The translations under genes were made by a program, and so were the position numbers. Positions 60,901 to 64,000 of a DNA stretch of 64,000 bases are shown piece by piece. The notes under the pieces are model-generated. The model had not been told where the DNA came from. It made no database searches and saw only the letters and a program-made list of their open reading frames with translations. Location: assembly GCF_040954835.1 (NCBI RefSeq), contig NC_090705.1:16070436-16134435 (forward strand), in the 5' to 3' direction. The number at the start of each line of letters is the position of its first letter. Position 1 is the first letter of the stretch. Source of the DNA: Lepisosteus oculatus. Lineage: Eukaryota; Chordata; Actinopteri; Semionotiformes; Lepisosteidae.

Positions 60901-60989
60901 ATTTCAGCAACTCTTGATGCAAGATGTCCATAACGTCCTTAAAATGTGGGTGAATTTTAGTCTGCTGTACTTGAAATAAACAGAAGCCC

Positions 60990-63560
60990 TGGACTGTTCG
61001 CAGCACAATCGAGGTTTATAGGTGGAATTAATAGGGTACACATTTAAAACAACAAGACTCTCAACAACATGGTTAATGGGTCTGTTAGGTACAGTAGGTC
61101 TGCAAAAGCAAAGCTGCTCAGTGTAGCAAAGAAGCTTTTTTGAAAAATAGCCACATTAACATACACTCACTGCACAGGCCACCCACATATTCAGGTAGTC
61201 ATAAATTTGACATCATATTTTTTTGTTAATTAATGAACTTCAAAATGACCGCAGGAATAACTGAAATTGCCACATGGCCCCAAAATCTCTGAGAGAAAAT
61301 GGGATTTTATTACTCTGAACTAAATTCATGTTAATTGAATGCTTAACCTTTGCTTAATTTACATAGCTGCTCAAGAACCATGTTGGATAATCAAATAGCC
61401 ATGTATAAGTTTTTAAAAATAATCTAAAATTTATTCAATTTCACTGAAATTCATTTACTTTGTTTTCATACCGAGCCCTATTTTGCGAATCTTGCAGATT
61501 TAAAAAACAACCATTAGGAAGAACACGTTAAGCAGGTGCTCAGTGCAAAACAAGGACTATACTTCATGAAAAGAAGTCAGAGCTTTTAAAAACGGCTGAT
61601 TGCAACTGATCAAGCAAACAGAAAATTAAGATAACTCCAGACACTACATGCTGTCACATTCATAGAGCACAATTGGATAAGCCGGTCCCACGTAGAAATT
61701 AAAGGGCAATACCTATGTAGTAAAGAGTTAGCTCACAATTTACACAATGACATTTAATTTCCAAGGCAACTTTAAAATCTGTTCTGTCTCTGTGTCTGTG
61801 GTTGTGGGGTAGTTGTTGAAATTGGAATATTATCCATTTTTCTTCTTGTCATTAACACGTCTGAAACAAATTGGTAACATTTCCAGACTGCAAAACTGAA
61901 TTTTGTTGTTTAGTCTTTGAGATCAGTTTAACTCTGTATTGGTTGTGACCATTGAAACAAAACAAGAAAGCTACTTCGCTTTGATTTCACAATTTAAAAA
62001 AACTGCAACACAACAATGTTCCAGTGCAACAGAAAACACTTTCTGAAGCAAAGCTGAAAAAACAACCCTTTAGTTATGTTTCTGAAGAGAAGTTCTGCTA
62101 AATTTGTAATGCGTAAATATACAGGGAAGATACCAGCATTGATTAGCAAAGCTAATTAGAAGCTGGGCATTTTGATTGGAGTTAGCTCAACAAAAGCTTT
62201 GCATTGACTGATCAAAGCAGTTTTTTATTGAAAAATTTTAAAGCACTACTTTACAGAGTCCACTGTTGCAATTTTACATAATGGTGATCAGAAGATAATT
62301 TGAGTAAATGTCAACCAGAAGGAAATGCATGATAAAATTTCAAAATTATACTTTGCTTTATGAATTACACAAATTGGTAGAGCTTTGTGTTAGTCTTGGA
62401 AAAATCCTAACAAAATTAACTGATGGAGCAGGGCTCGTAATGAATCATTGCACCAGCAAAACTGCTGGATAATTATTAAAAAGCACTTGTTTTTTATATT
62501 ACTTACTTTGAGGACAGCATATCAGCCTTTAAAAACAAAGGGGATAAGGGATTTCAATTGTATCATTATTTTAATGTTATTTTAAGTGTGAGCAGACAAA
62601 CACCATTATCACTGTACACAGTGAATATTTGTCTTTAAAAAAATTTCAGTCTTGTTTACTCTTCACAGCAGTTTAAATCCCAGTAAATAACTTAGAGATG
62701 CCCATGCATGTTTTGCTGAACCGAAGACTGCTCATAAAATCTTTGGGGGGATGGAGTCTTCCTTGCTTAAAAGTGAAACTGGTAACTGATTAAGCAGAGC
62801 AAAGCCTTAAGCACCGGACAGTCAGAATTTCACAGTGCTCCCTAAAAAACCACTCCTTTCGCCCGCTCATCTCTTGAAATGACAGATTCCGTTCCAAAGC
62901 TCACCTTTTAAAGAAACCAAGACCTTGTAATCCTCCCAGAGTGCAGGTTCAAAGGAAACTAAAGCAATTCAAGCCTAAGCAAGAGACTGAAATGGTTCTT
63001 AAAACTTTCCAGCTACTAATGTCTTAAATCCCCACTGCACAGACACATTCACTTCTTCACACAGTACATGACAGCCACTCCAAGCCAGAAGCTATTTTGA
63101 CTACATTACCCTTATGTTACAAACAGAAAGAATTGTAGGAAATGACAGATGAAGAGAGAGCTAAGATGGTGTTTAATTTTAGCTTCAGAGATGCGTTTGA
63201 AGTGTTAGATTAAATCACACATTTCTTTAACCCCTGTCAGCAATATTCTAAACAGAATGTGTCAGATCCGAAATGTGTCATACATACACAGAAGCTACAG
63301 TACCCCAGTTCCTATGCATCTAGACCCCCATTAATAATTAAGACTACAACTCTGAAGAGTTGTGTTTTTTTTGTAATTTGAAAAATGCCACTCCCATGTA
63401 CAGTGCATCTGGTCCAAGATAAAAACTCAGACCTCCCCATATTTCACAATACTTCCCCTTGAAAGAGGATTGTGGCCCTCTGATGAGACTCTACACTTCA
63501 CTGTCCACGGCGAGGAGGTGGGACAGTGAAGTGAAGTTACAAATTATGATTTAATTATTA
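60990..63560. other. AT-rich, repeat-poor intronic block
   Basis: 2.5 kb without any repeat I recognise and with almost no CpG or long frames. It contains homeodomain-type TAATTA and TCF-type ATCAAAG strings (for example 62145-62225). Nothing is assigned. Confidence 0.3.
63494..63533. repeat. 13-bp perfect hairpin
   Basis: CACTTCACTGTCC (63494-63506), a 14-base loop, then GGACAGTGAAGTG (63521-63533). It is isolated within the pard6g intron. Confidence 0.6.
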
Positions 63561-64000
63561 ATTATAAAAATGAATTATAATCTTGAGTTAATTCCTGTAT
63601 GCTGAGTTCTGTTGCTTCACTAATCACAAAGGGCAAAATCATTTACTTTTTGCAAATGAGGAAATTCCAATTAATCCAGGTAAACGCTAGGGTGTGTGAA
63701 GGACTTTCAGTCTCTGTCGTGACACATTACCAACGATTCCCGAGCACAGAATTTCATTACACATTGCAAAGCCGATGCCCATCCTGCAGAGGGCACTGTG
63801 TCACGTCGGTGAAGTCAATGACCTTCTCAGAAAACAAAAACAATTTCTGTTCGCAGCATGGCATAACTCGGTGAGCAGTAAATCCCCAGCTTTGGATTTA
63901 TCAGCGGCAGCAAAATACACAAATGAGAACATTAAAAAAATGCCCTGCTGCGCATTAGTGAAGTGTCATTGATGCCAAACCGCTAATGAGGTGAAGGGCC

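Larger units (their letters stand above)
55298..64000 (-). other. pard6g: pard6g intron (partial)
   Basis: No PB1-domain exon text was found, so the upstream exons must be beyond the window. Contents: a GT-rich tract (56553-56572), an ATA-type microsatellite and repeat D (57160-57407), Penelope-like text (58730-59345), a GC-rich island (60480-60900) and an AT-rich repeat-poor block (60990-63560). 55400-56500 and 59400-60450 hold nothing I can name. Confidence 0.75.

Noticed and set aside
60485-60902. Minus-strand frames of 135 and 106 codons
   Set aside because: Two overlapping frames in a GC-rich island, with no family signature and no splice support.
1-64000. CRISPR arrays, operons, prokaryotic signals, rRNA or functional tRNA genes
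   Set aside because: None seen. The tRNA-like boxes all belong to SINEs, and the gene structure is vertebrate.

Overview
This is a vertebrate nuclear genome window: split genes with GT-AG introns, long AT-rich introns, and many decayed transposons (LINEs, tRNA-derived SINEs, Tc1 and hAT elements). The repeat mix (fish-type SINEs ending in ATGGATGGATG, L2-like LINEs, a long-TIR Tc1 element) and the protein sequences point to a ray-finned fish. A non-teleost such as a gar or bowfin is my best guess, but the sequence alone does not fix the species.

Four protein-coding genes are supported by spliced exons, all on the minus strand. From left to right they are adnp2 (1 to 6172; the 3' part lies outside the window on the left, and the 5' non-coding part probably reaches about 24 kb), nutf2 (35703 to 39266, complete, 128 residues), bloc1s4 (43779 to 48285, complete, 226 residues in five coding exons) and pard6g (last exon 54327 to 55297; upstream exons lie to the right of the window). 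Every exon join inside adnp2, nutf2 and bloc1s4 is phase 0, and each joined reading frame was checked by codon count.

Layout: 1 to 6.2 kb holds the three coding exons of adnp2. 6.2 to 24 kb is probably its long 5' intron, full of LINE, SINE, hAT and Tc1 debris. 24.4 to 24.8 kb looks like a promoter. 25 to 35.5 kb is intergenic and carries nested LINE and Penelope-like remnants. 35.6 to 40 kb is nutf2. 40 to 43.6 kb is a short intergenic stretch with two SINE pieces and a LINE end. 43.6 to 48.4 kb is bloc1s4. 48.5 to 54 kb is a repeat-bearing spacer. 54.3 to 55.3 kb is the pard6g PDZ exon, and 55.3 to 64 kb is pard6g intron.

The genes do not form one pathway. ADNP2 is a nuclear zinc-finger/homeodomain protein, NTF2 imports Ran-GDP into the nucleus, BLOC1S4 is a subunit of the BLOC-1 complex for lysosome-related organelles, and PAR6G is a cell-polarity adaptor. 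What joins them is an old block of linked genes. The order PARD6 - BLOC1S4/BCAS4 family - ADNP family repeats the human chromosome 20q13 order PARD6B - BCAS4 - ADNP. The most interesting point is that bloc1s4 is split by four introns here, while human BLOC1S4 is intronless and lies elsewhere. This window may therefore preserve the ancestral spliced locus.
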